This document shows positions 1 to 5,320 of a DNA stretch of 5,823 nt, piece by piece (the first letter of the stretch is position 1; the number at the start of each line of letters is the position of its first letter). The translations under genes were made by a program, and so were the position numbers. A model generated the notes under the pieces. The model was not told the DNA's origin. It searched no databases and worked only from the letters and a program-made list of their open reading frames with translations. The stretch comes from UBA927 sp964367095. Its GTDB lineage: Bacteria; Patescibacteriota; Microgenomatia; UBA10105; UBA927. The stretch is from positions 1-5,823 of the forward strand of contig CAYIXE010000055.1 of the NCBI GenBank assembly GCA_964367095.1. Reading direction: 5' to 3'.

Positions 1-45
1 TTTCGGTTAGATGCAAAACCACCGTACGGTATCATCTTCGATTAG
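1..45 (+). CDS. 3' end of an unidentified upstream gene (partial)
   Basis: Frame 1 is open from the first base to a TAG stop at 43-45 and reads FRLDAKPPYGIIFD. The other two forward frames read less like protein; frame 2 stops at once (TAG at 8-10). Fourteen codons are too few to name a family, so the product is unknown and the call itself is tentative. The codons overlap a perfect 10-bp palindrome at 21-30. A promoter and a new gene follow within 60 bases. Confidence 0.3.
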   Translation, partial: FRLDAKPPYGIIFD

Positions 46-58
46 ACAGCACTTTGTC

Positions 59-88
59 TTTGCATATAAATATGATATCTAGTATGAT
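59..88 (+). promoter_or_regulatory. putative promoter of the 100-974 gene pair
   Basis: A -10-like TATGAT lies at 83-88 and a weak -35-like TTTGCA at 59-64, 18 bases apart. A second TATGAT at 71-76 has no well-placed partner. A transcript from 83-88 would start near 95, only about five bases before the ATG at 100, giving an almost leaderless mRNA. That fits the absence of any purine-rich ribosome-binding site. The assignment rests only on consensus matching. Confidence 0.4.
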
Positions 89-99
89 TGAAAATAATT

Positions 100-684
100 A
101 TGTCAGAACAAGTATCCCAGGTTACTAAGAAGGACGTTGAGAAGATCACAAATGAAAATAAACAAGCGTTTTACTCGCAGTGGCAGAAAGAAGCACATAG
201 AGCGCAGCAAGCTGAAAAAGTTGCCAATCAGCATGCGCGAGATCGACTACAAGGATTGTCTGCTCCAGAGCTAAAAAGAGCAGGAGCAAAACAGATTCTT
301 TATGGGTGGGGTTTGAGCATAGTACATGGAATTGGTGTTGGGTTGGGATACTTAGGTGGAGTTGGGGTGGCGCTTGGAACGAGTGCGCTTATTGGCGCAA
401 GTGCACCAGCGTGGGCGGCAGGTATCGGTATAGCTGCGATAGGAGGGGGACTTTTGGGAGGATGGATTGGGGGGAGTGAGGCCACTGGATTGATTTATGA
501 AAAAATTGTACGACGATTTGATAAAGAAATGCCTAAGTTGCAGAAAGCAGATTGGATAATAGGAACTGTTGTTGGAAATCCCGTCTTGTTTGCTGGTATA
601 CGAAATTTATTGGACGGATTCACTAAAATAGATGGCGGTGGTAATTTGAATCCTCAGTTTAGTCTAAACATTAAACGCACATGA
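100..684 (+). CDS. uncharacterised glycine-rich membrane-hairpin protein
   Basis: The protein is 194 residues from the ATG at 100. A TTG at 88 is in frame and would add four residues, but it overlaps the likely -10 box, so ATG is preferred. Residues 1-65 are polar, Gln/Lys/Glu/Ala-rich and probably helical. Residues 66-99 and 102-124 are hydrophobic and very rich in Gly and Ala with small residues regularly spaced, as in glycine-zipper membrane hairpins. Residues 127-194 form an amphipathic tail with a WIIGTVVGNPVLF stretch. No signal peptide or catalytic motif is seen. It shares an ATGA overlap with the next gene, so the two are probably made together. The family is not recognised; an inner-membrane role is inferred from composition alone. 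Confidence 0.75.
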   Translation: MSEQVSQVTKKDVEKITNENKQAFYSQWQKEAHRAQQAEKVANQHARDRLQGLSAPELKRAGAKQILYGWGLSIVHGIGVGLGYLGGVGVALGTSALIGASAPAWAAGIGIAAIGGGLLGGWIGGSEATGLIYEKIVRRFDKEMPKLQKADWIIGTVVGNPVLFAGIRNLLDGFTKIDGGGNLNPQFSLNIKRT

Positions 685-974
685 AAACTGTACAACAAAA
701 AATTCGCGATACAGTTCTTTTTATTCCTGAAGAAAAAGTAGAGATCTTGGTTGCGTTTGAGAGTTTTTCTCAGCTTGATCGAGAACAGCTGGAAGATATC
801 ATAGACGAGTACGATAAAGAATATCAAAACATTACCAAGAAATTTAAAGATGCTATGTTTCAAGAGCTTGAAAAAATACAGAATAATTCATCAAGCGAAG
901 ATAAATCGAGATTGGAAGCTGCTGTTGATCAGATAAAGCTCGGTTTGCAAACGATTCTTCCGGATATTAAATAA
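681..974 (+). CDS. uncharacterised small acidic helical protein
   Basis: This is a 97-residue protein, rich in Glu, Asp, Lys and Gln and almost free of Gly and Pro, so it is likely all-helical and soluble. Residues 17-46 hold an acidic segment (PEEKVEILVAFESF, then QLEDIIDEYDKEY), and residues 47-92 could form further amphipathic helices. Its ATG overlaps the TGA of the preceding gene (ATGA at 681-684) and has no Shine-Dalgarno site, which points to translational coupling. No family is recognised. As the partner of a predicted membrane protein it may be a cytoplasmic binding partner, which is inference. A non-coding stretch with a terminator follows. Confidence 0.7.
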   Translation: MKTVQQKIRDTVLFIPEEKVEILVAFESFSQLDREQLEDIIDEYDKEYQNITKKFKDAMFQELEKIQNNSSSEDKSRLEAAVDQIKLGLQTILPDIK

Positions 975-1005
975 ACCCCTATTTCACTATTTTTGAATCA
1001 AATCG

Positions 1006-1035
1006 TTGACGAGAAGGCTATGTAGGATATATACT
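1006..1035 (+). promoter_or_regulatory. putative nusA-infB promoter
   Basis: TTGACG at 1006-1011 and TATACT at 1030-1035 are separated by 18 bases, each one mismatch from the sigma-70 consensus. This is among the best promoter matches in the window. Transcription would begin near 1042, giving nusA a leader of about 184 nt with an intrinsic terminator at its very start. A promoter beyond that terminator was looked for in the AT-rich 1083-1105 stretch, but no clear -35/-10 pair was found. Confidence 0.55.
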
Positions 1036-1059
1036 ATACGGTATTACGACGGAAGTGAT

Positions 1060-1082
1060 AGGTGGGGTGACCCGCCTTTTTT
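1060..1082 (+). terminator. intrinsic terminator with GUGA tetraloop
   Basis: GGTGGG (1061-1066) pairs with CCCGCC (1071-1076) with one G-U pair, closed by a GTGA (GNRA-type) loop. A60-side pairing (1060 with 1077) adds a seventh pair. Six T residues follow at 1077-1082. This is a textbook Rho-independent terminator on the + strand; the minus strand lacks a T tract after the hairpin. It may end the upstream pair (stop at 974) or, because a promoter lies between, act as an attenuator in the nusA leader. Confidence 0.75.
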
Positions 1083-1106
1083 AATAATTTTAATAAAAAA
1101 TAAGTT

Positions 1107-1174
1107 ACCCGCCATAACTTTCCTTTCGCCTTCGTTCATTCGAACAGCGGCTCAAGGAGCGTTTATCGGCGGGT
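1107..1174 (+). promoter_or_regulatory. structured element in the nusA leader, closing stem of 11 bp
   Basis: ACCCGCC (1107-1113) is the exact reverse complement of GGCGGGT (1168-1174). The stem continues with ATAA (1114-1117) against TTAT (1163-1166) after one bulged C at 1167. Inside lie small hairpins: GTTC/GAAC (1134-1145) and GCTC/GAGC (1150-1160). The Shine-Dalgarno-like AAGGAG at 1154-1159 has no start codon at usable distance and can instead pair with TCCTT at 1121-1125. The 7-bp end stem at 68-nt span recalls a tRNA acceptor, but no D, anticodon or T arms fit on either strand. It matches no RNA family I recognise. Confidence 0.5.
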
Positions 1175-1181
1175 CGAGAGG

Positions 1182-1217
1182 CCGCTAGCCTTCCGCGAAG
1201 ATGCGGATCGGCTGCGG
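1182..1217 (+). promoter_or_regulatory. stem-loop abutting the nusA start
   Basis: Three nested stems can stack: CCGC 1182-1185 with GCGG 1214-1217, AGCC 1187-1190 with GGCT 1210-1213, and TCCGC 1192-1196 with GCGGA 1203-1207. That is 13 pairs, interrupted by one bulge and a small internal loop, around a six-base loop. The structure ends eight bases before the nusA ATG and buries most of the weak GGA (1216-1218), the only ribosome-binding candidate. It could therefore limit nusA translation, which is inference. Confidence 0.5.
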
Positions 1218-1225
1218 ACACTACG

Positions 1226-2308
1226 ATGCCGGCAGTTGTACGAAGCGAATTTGCTTTAGCGTTAAATCAGGTCGCAACCGAGCGAGGAATTGATGTGGCG
1301 GTCGTCATGGAGACTATAAAGGCAGCTATCTTGGCTGCATATCGCAAAGACTTTGGTTTGGATGAAACATTAGAAATTACCGTTTCGCTTGACGCTGATA
1401 CAGGGGAAGCAAAAGTTATTAAAGAAGGTAAAGACGTCACGCCTCCGGGGTTTGGCCGCATTGCTGCCCAAACGGCAAAGCAAGTCATCCTGCAGAGGAT
1501 TCGTGAAGCGGAGAAGCAAGCGGTACTGTCTGATTTTGAAGCAAAAGTTGGCTCAATTGTTCCTGGCATGATTTTGCGGTTTGATGGACCTAATATCATC
1601 GTTGATATTGGACGAACGCAATCAGTCATGTCGCCTCCAGAACAAAATCCTGCCGAACGATATCATCTCAATCAACGATTAACATTCTATATTGAGGGCA
1701 TTCGTGAAACCATGCGCGGTAATGAAATTATTGTATCTCGTGCTCACAAAGGACTTATTCAAGGATTATTTAGCCGCGAAGTGCCGGAAGTTGCGCAAGG
1801 ATCAGTTGAACTGCGTGTTATAGCCAGAGAAGCGGGGAATCGCACTAAAATTGCAGTATTTTCTTCAACCCCGGGTGTTGATCCTGTGGGATCATGTGTG
1901 GGTCAAAAGGGTGTTCGCGTGCAAGCAGTGATTGGAGAATTGGGCGGGAATGAAAAAGTAGACATAATTCAATGGAGTGAAGATGTGAAGCAATTTATCA
2001 TAGCCTCCCTTGCTCCAGCGCATGATATTGACATCGTACTTAATGAAAAGGCCCAGTCAGCTCAAGTGACCGTGCCGGAAGATCAATTATCTTTGGCAAT
2101 CGGTCGTGACGGAGGAAACGTGAGATTGGCCGCGAAACTTACGGGATGGAAGATAGATATTAAAGGCAAGGCGGTTGTGACACCTTCTGATACTTCCACG
2201 AAAGAAGAAGTAGTTGTTGAAAAAGAAAATCCAAATGAAGGTGAAGTTATAAAAGAAGTTCCCATAAAAGATGTTGAGCCAAAAGTGGTAAAAGCATCAA
2301 AAGAATAA
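1226..2308 (+). CDS. nusA: transcription termination/antitermination factor NusA
   Basis: NusA binds RNA polymerase near the RNA exit channel and modulates pausing, hairpin-dependent termination and antitermination. Of 360 residues, 1-105 are the polymerase-binding domain with the hallmark GFGRIAAQTAKQVILQRIRE (75-94). Residues 106-172 are the S1 domain (SIVPGMI onward). The tandem KH domains follow, with GQKG at 226-229 in KH1 and IGRDGGNVRLAAKLTGW (292-308) in KH2. From about 320 the tail is acidic and low in complexity. Compared with the roughly 495 residues of E. coli NusA it lacks the C-terminal AR repeats, and the link between residues 60 and 74 is shorter than usual. ATG 1226 is the only start codon between the in-frame TAA at 1115 and the conserved region. 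It has only a weak GGA upstream and a structured leader. infB follows after 31 bases. Confidence 0.95.
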   Translation: MPAVVRSEFALALNQVATERGIDVAVVMETIKAAILAAYRKDFGLDETLEITVSLDADTGEAKVIKEGKDVTPPGFGRIAAQTAKQVILQRIREAEKQAVLSDFEAKVGSIVPGMILRFDGPNIIVDIGRTQSVMSPPEQNPAERYHLNQRLTFYIEGIRETMRGNEIIVSRAHKGLIQGLFSREVPEVAQGSVELRVIAREAGNRTKIAVFSSTPGVDPVGSCVGQKGVRVQAVIGELGGNEKVDIIQWSEDVKQFIIASLAPAHDIDIVLNEKAQSAQVTVPEDQLSLAIGRDGGNVRLAAKLTGWKIDIKGKAVVTPSDTSTKEEVVVEKENPNEGEVIKEVPIKDVEPKVVKASKE

Positions 2309-2339
2309 GGTATGGCAACTGATTTTTTACTGAGCGAAT

Positions 2340-3839
2340 ATGGTAAAAAAAGCGATACAGCCAGAGTCTTTACTGCTCGTACAGGCAAGTCGGCCTCCCG
2401 TTATTGCCGTGTTGGGTCACGTGGATCATGGAAAAACCACACTTCTTGATACTATCCGTAAAGCCAATGTCGTAAGCCGAGAGCACGGCGGGATTACTCA
2501 GCACATAGGCGCGTATCAAATTTCAGTTCATACCAAAAGCGGCGCTGACAGAAAAATCACCTTTATCGATACCCCAGGTCACGAAGCCTTTGCCAAAATT
2601 CGTAGTCGCGGAGCAAATGTGGCAGACGTGGCTATATTAGTTGTGGCTGCAGACGACAGCGTCAAGCCGCAAACCATAGAATCTATCAAGCAAATTCAAG
2701 AGGCGGGAACTCCCATGGTCGTTGTCATTAATAAAATCGATGTACAAGGCGCAATGGTTGATAAGGTGAAAGCGGATCTTGGCAAGGTTGGAGTACAGCT
2801 TGAAGGTTTTGGCGGTGACGTACCATTTCAGGCAGTATCAGCCACCAAAGGCACTGGTATACCTGAGTTGCTTGAGTTGTTGCTTTTGGTTTGTGACATG
2901 AAAGGATTGACGGGTGATCTGAAAGCGCCGCTTTCTGCAGTTGTTATAGAAACCAGACTTGATAAATCAGTCGGGTTGGTAGCGACTGTTGTGGTCAAAG
3001 AAGGAACGCTTACGCGTAATATGACGCTGTATGAATTTGATGAGGTAGTTGCCAAGGTTCGCGCACTTTTGGATGAAACAGGGAAACAGATGATGGAGGC
3101 AGGTCCGGGAACGCCGTGTGAAATCATGGGATTTACAAAATTGCCGATAGTGGGTTCGATTATTACAAATATAAAAGGATTGATTCCGCGAAAAGTGATT
3201 GATCGAGTCGAGCAGCCGTCCAATGCTGTAGACTTTTTAGCAACTATGCTTGAATCAGACAAAAAAAAGTTAAAGCTGAGTATCAAAGCAGATGTTTCGG
3301 GCTCACTTGAGGCTATATTAGAGGCGTTGCCCAGTGAAAAAGTAGAAATTGTTCGTACGGGTTTGGGTGATATCACAGAGGCTGATATTTTAGAAGCGAA
3401 GGCGACAGGATCTGTCATGATTGGTTTTAACGTCAAGGCAAACGCTCCTATCGAAAAATTGGCGCGTGTGGAAAAGGTGATATATCGAACGTACTCAATT
3501 ATTTATGAACTCCTCGATGAAATGAAAGACGTGGTAGATGGCATGACAGAAGTACTCTCTCTTGAGCGTGAACTTGGAAAGGGAATAATAATTGCTGAGT
3601 TTCCATTTGATAAAGATCGGATTGCAGGCACGAAAATCAGTGCAGGAAGACTTGCAAGAGGCGATAGTGTACGCATAATGCGAAAAGACGAGGAAATTGC
3701 CCGCGTACGCATAAAGTCACTTCACAGGGGAAAAGACGATATCACGAAAGTTGAAGCAGGGGGAGAGTGCGGTGTGTTATTTGACAAAAAAGTTGATTTT
3801 ATGCTCCAAGATGATATAATCCCCTACACTACAGGATAG
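2340..3839 (+). CDS. infB: translation initiation factor IF-2
   Basis: IF2 is the GTPase that brings fMet-tRNA to the 30S subunit and promotes subunit joining. All G motifs are present: GHVDHGKT (26-33), GGITQHIGAY (49-58), DTPGH (76-80), NKID (130-133) and SAT (166-168). Domain II, the linker-helix domain III (IGFNVKANAPIEKLA) and the fMet-binding C2 domain with GGECG near the end are complete. At 499 residues it is a minimal form: the long N-terminal extension of E. coli IF2 is replaced by about 18 residues. An in-frame TGA at 2331-2333 makes ATG 2340 the first usable start in this frame; GAG at 2332-2334 is the only weak ribosome-binding candidate. An out-of-frame ATG at 2312 would join this frame if the A7 tract at 2345-2351 were one base shorter. 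The last codons also form a promoter. Confidence 0.96.
   Translation: MVKKAIQPESLLLVQASRPPVIAVLGHVDHGKTTLLDTIRKANVVSREHGGITQHIGAYQISVHTKSGADRKITFIDTPGHEAFAKIRSRGANVADVAILVVAADDSVKPQTIESIKQIQEAGTPMVVVINKIDVQGAMVDKVKADLGKVGVQLEGFGGDVPFQAVSATKGTGIPELLELLLLVCDMKGLTGDLKAPLSAVVIETRLDKSVGLVATVVVKEGTLTRNMTLYEFDEVVAKVRALLDETGKQMMEAGPGTPCEIMGFTKLPIVGSIITNIKGLIPRKVIDRVEQPSNAVDFLATMLESDKKKLKLSIKADVSGSLEAILEALPSEKVEIVRTGLGDITEADILEAKATGSVMIGFNVKANAPIEKLARVEKVIYRTYSIIYELLDEMKDVVDGMTEVLSLERELGKGIIIAEFPFDKDRIAGTKISAGRLARGDSVRIMRKDEEIARVRIKSLHRGKDDITKVEAGGECGVLFDKKVDFMLQDDIIPYTTG
3793..3820 (+). promoter_or_regulatory. putative promoter inside the 3' end of infB
   Basis: An extended -10, TGaTATAAT at 3812-3820, has a TTGATT at 3793-3798 with a 16-base spacer. 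A perfect TTGACA at 3781-3786 is too far away (28 bases) to pair with it. The 14 bases AGATGATATAATCC (3809-3822) are identical to those at the hicB promoter. Transcription would start near 3827 and give the DHH gene its own roughly 110-nt leader. The motif also encodes DDIIP of IF2, so chance cannot be excluded. Confidence 0.5.
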
Positions 3840-3936
3840 TTGGTTAGTTAATTAGTAGGACCAGTTACTTAGTTAATTAGTAATGAATTTGGTCTTTCTA
3901 AGTAACTAATTAACTTGTGTTCCTAACTAACTAATT
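3838..3936 (+). repeat. AT-rich repeat cluster with alternative stem-loops before the DHH gene
   Basis: TTAGTTAATTAGTA occurs twice exactly (3844-3857 and 3869-3882). ACTAATTAACT at 3905-3915 is the exact complement of 11 bases of either copy, and TAACTAACTAATTA (3924-3936) is a related variant. AGTTACTTAG (3863-3872) pairs with CTAAGTAACT (3898-3907), 10 bp. GTTAGTTA (3843-3850) pairs with TAACTAAC (3924-3931) and extends through G-U pairs to 3838 and 3936. Several folds exclude one another. The segment starts in the infB stop codon, ends at the DHH start codon and contains no Shine-Dalgarno site. It has no T tract, so it is not a standard terminator. Confidence 0.7.
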
Positions 3937-4968
3937 ATGGACTACGAACAAGCATTAGCCAAAGCCAAAGACATCGTCACGAGTGCCAAAGATATCGTGA
4001 TCGTCACGCATACAAATCCTACAATGGACAGTATGGGGGGCAGCTTGGCGCTTGCATTAGGTCTTGTATCCCTCGGCAAATCAGCGACTGTTTTGTGTTC
4101 AGATCCCATGACGGTTGAATTATCCAGTTTTGTGGGGGCTGATAAAGTATCAAAAGAATTCGGTAAGAAGAATTTTGTGATTTCTTTAGATTATGAAGAC
4201 GGATCTATAGAGAAAGTTAGCTACAATATAGAAAATAAGAAATTTAATTTAGTGGTAGAGCATAGAGCAGGGTACGAGCCGTTTACTGCAGATAAGGCAA
4301 AGTATTCATATCAGGGTGCAACGGCTGATTGTATTATCACGGTCGACACAGTGCATTTTGGTGAGTTTGGAACACTTTATACAGATAACAAAGAGAGTTT
4401 TTCCGGAAAATCTATTATCAATATTGATAGACATAATGAAAATACCAACTATGGAGCGATTAATTTGGTTGATCCCGTCGCATCATCTTCGTCAGAATTA
4501 GTGGCAGAATTCTTAGCTACCCTTGGTGTGAAGTTGACGACTGATATCGCCACAAATTTGTTAAATGCGATTTATTCGGCTACTGATTCCTTTAAACACG
4601 CAAATGTTACATCTATGGCTTTTGAGGTCGCATCCGTGTGTCTTAAAGCGGGAGCCAAGCGATTTGGTGTGGATAATCCAGTGGTATCACAGCCACAATC
4701 ACCAGTACCATCACAACCAGTTATTTCTACGCCGATTCAACAAGAGCCAGCTCCAACATTTGTCGCACCACAAGTACAACCAATAGTATCAACACCCGTG
4801 CAGCAAGTTCAGCCAACGATTCAATCAGCACCTATTGATGTGTCACACGTTTCGAATGGTCAGCCTGTTCAATCAGCGCAGCCTTCCCAGCCGATAGATC
4901 CAAAAACGCCTCCACCATCTGATTGGCTAAAGCCCAAAATTTTCAAAAGCTCGTCCTCAATTGAGTAA
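3937..4968 (+). CDS. divergent DHH-family (NrnA-like) protein with disordered tail, probable pseudoenzyme
   Basis: Residues 12-245 follow the DHH phosphoesterase plan: IVIVTHTNPTMDSMGGSLAL (20-39), VDT (136-138), IDRH (163-166), then NYGAINLVDPVASSSSELV and AIYSATDSF (211-219). Family members (nanoRNases, pAp phosphatases, PDEs) bind two metals through H-x-x-x-D-x-D, D, DHH and D of DTG. Here the first motif Asp is T29, the first His of DHH is R165 and the DTG Asp aligns with A215, while H25, D31, D137, D164 and H166 remain. Residues 80-130 are an extra mostly beta-like insert. No DHHA1 domain with GGGH follows; residues 247-343 are a Pro/Gln/Val/Ser tail with two similar units (PVISTPIQQ, PIVSTPVQQ). 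Position after infB recalls the usual nrnA location, with rbfA absent. There is no ribosome-binding site. Catalysis looks lost or altered; family membership is confident, function is not. Confidence 0.85.
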   Translation: MDYEQALAKAKDIVTSAKDIVIVTHTNPTMDSMGGSLALALGLVSLGKSATVLCSDPMTVELSSFVGADKVSKEFGKKNFVISLDYEDGSIEKVSYNIENKKFNLVVEHRAGYEPFTADKAKYSYQGATADCIITVDTVHFGEFGTLYTDNKESFSGKSIINIDRHNENTNYGAINLVDPVASSSSELVAEFLATLGVKLTTDIATNLLNAIYSATDSFKHANVTSMAFEVASVCLKAGAKRFGVDNPVVSQPQSPVPSQPVISTPIQQEPAPTFVAPQVQPIVSTPVQQVQPTIQSAPIDVSHVSNGQPVQSAQPSQPIDPKTPPPSDWLKPKIFKSSSSIE

Positions 4969-4973
4969 AAAGA

Positions 4974-5007
4974 AAGGGTGCAAAGCTAGTCCACCCTAAG
5001 GGTGGGT
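4974..5007 (+). other. competing GC-rich hairpins after the DHH gene
   Basis: CCACCC (4991-4996) pairs perfectly with GGGTGG (5000-5005) around a three-base loop, with two further G-U pairs to 4989 and 5007. An upstream copy of the same arm, AGGGTG (4975-4980), can instead pair with CACCCT (4992-4997). No T tract follows on the + strand, so this is at best a weak terminator for the DHH gene; it may be part of the hicBA control region. Confidence 0.4.
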
Positions 5008-5008
5008 A

Positions 5009-5024
5009 GTAAGCAGCTGTTTAC
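5009..5024 (+). promoter_or_regulatory. 16-bp palindrome, candidate hicBA operator
   Basis: GTAAGCAGCTGTTTAC is symmetric about CAGCTG except for one pair (5013 against 5020). It ends nine bases before the -10 box of hicB and covers the place where a -35 box would lie. Toxin-antitoxin operons are commonly repressed through such sites. The HicB here has no obvious DNA-binding domain, so the binding protein is uncertain. Confidence 0.45.
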
Positions 5025-5030
5025 TTCAGA

Positions 5031-5039
5031 TGATATAAT
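5031..5039 (+). promoter_or_regulatory. extended -10 promoter of hicBA
   Basis: TGaTATAAT is a perfect extended -10. No -35 box is present at 16-18 bases; that region is taken by the palindrome at 5009-5024. Transcription would begin about 5046-5047, one or two bases before the ATG at 5048, so the hicB mRNA would be leaderless or nearly so. Confidence 0.65.
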
Positions 5040-5047
5040 CCTTGTAT

Positions 5048-5320
5048 ATGGTAAAGACTTCTCAACGAGTATTACAGTATGAATTGCCACTTGATATTAA
5101 GCGGGATTGTTCTGGTGGATTTGTAGCAGTTTGTACAATTTGGCCTGCGTGTTATGCAGAAGGTGAGACCATTGATGAAGCAGTATTGGAAGTAACTGCA
5201 GTCGCACAATCTCTTATTGAATTGTATACAGAAGAAGGACTTACGATACCACTTAAACGCGGGAAAGAGCGATCTCTTTTAGATCAGCCATTTATGATCC
5301 CCGTTTTCGTATCTGCATGA
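5048..5320 (+). CDS. hicB: HicB-family antitoxin
   Basis: HicB antitoxins have a partly degraded RNase H fold that binds and blocks the HicA toxin. The 90-residue product has the family core GGFVAVCTIWPACYAEGETI (23-42) followed by DEAVLEVTAVAQSLIELY (43-60), matching the usual GGYxAxxPxLPGCxxxGxTxEEA pattern, with PAC in place of PGC. The C-terminal 25 residues end in a hydrophobic strand-like segment, and no ribbon-helix-helix or helix-turn-helix domain is visible, so it is a short-form HicB. ATG 5048 is chosen over the in-frame TTG at 5042 because the -10 box ends at 5039, which would place the TTG upstream of the transcript start. Its TGA overlaps the ATG of hicA (ATGA, 5317-5320), so antitoxin and toxin are translationally coupled with the antitoxin first. 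Confidence 0.85.
   Translation: MVKTSQRVLQYELPLDIKRDCSGGFVAVCTIWPACYAEGETIDEAVLEVTAVAQSLIELYTEEGLTIPLKRGKERSLLDQPFMIPVFVSA

Noticed and set aside
21..59. Perfect palindrome ACCGTACGGT (21-30) and small hairpin AGACA/TGTCT (44-59)
   Set aside because: The palindrome lies in probable coding sequence, and the hairpin has only five pairs without a following T tract. Neither is convincing as an operator or terminator.
1107..1174. tRNA gene suggested by a 7-bp end stem and a GTTCGAAT-like string on the minus strand
   Set aside because: The 68-base span is too short, the T-loop-like string lies in the middle rather than next to the 3' acceptor strand, and no D or anticodon arm folds on either strand.
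1006..1188. Open frame of 60 codons across the nusA leader
   Set aside because: It starts at the TTG of the likely -35 box, runs through the terminator hairpin and has a composition unlike the genes around it. The stretch is better explained as structured leader RNA.
1267..1629. 120-codon open frame on the minus strand within nusA
   Set aside because: It is antisense to conserved NusA coding sequence, with no promoter or ribosome-binding site and no domain seen.
2312..2449. 44-codon frame from ATG 2312 as a separate small gene
   Set aside because: Beyond the A7 tract it only overlaps the conserved start of infB out of frame and reads as low-quality protein. It is kept only as a possible alternative IF2 start.
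2828..3436. 202-codon open frame on the minus strand
   Set aside because: It lies wholly inside infB, whose frame carries all IF2 motifs without interruption. The minus-strand product is Ser/Thr/Ile-rich and shows no recognisable domain.
4565..4786. 73-codon forward open frame inside the DHH gene
   Set aside because: It is a shifted reading of the Pro/Gln-rich tail; its His/Leu/Gln runs are what frame-shifted CAA/CCA codons would give.
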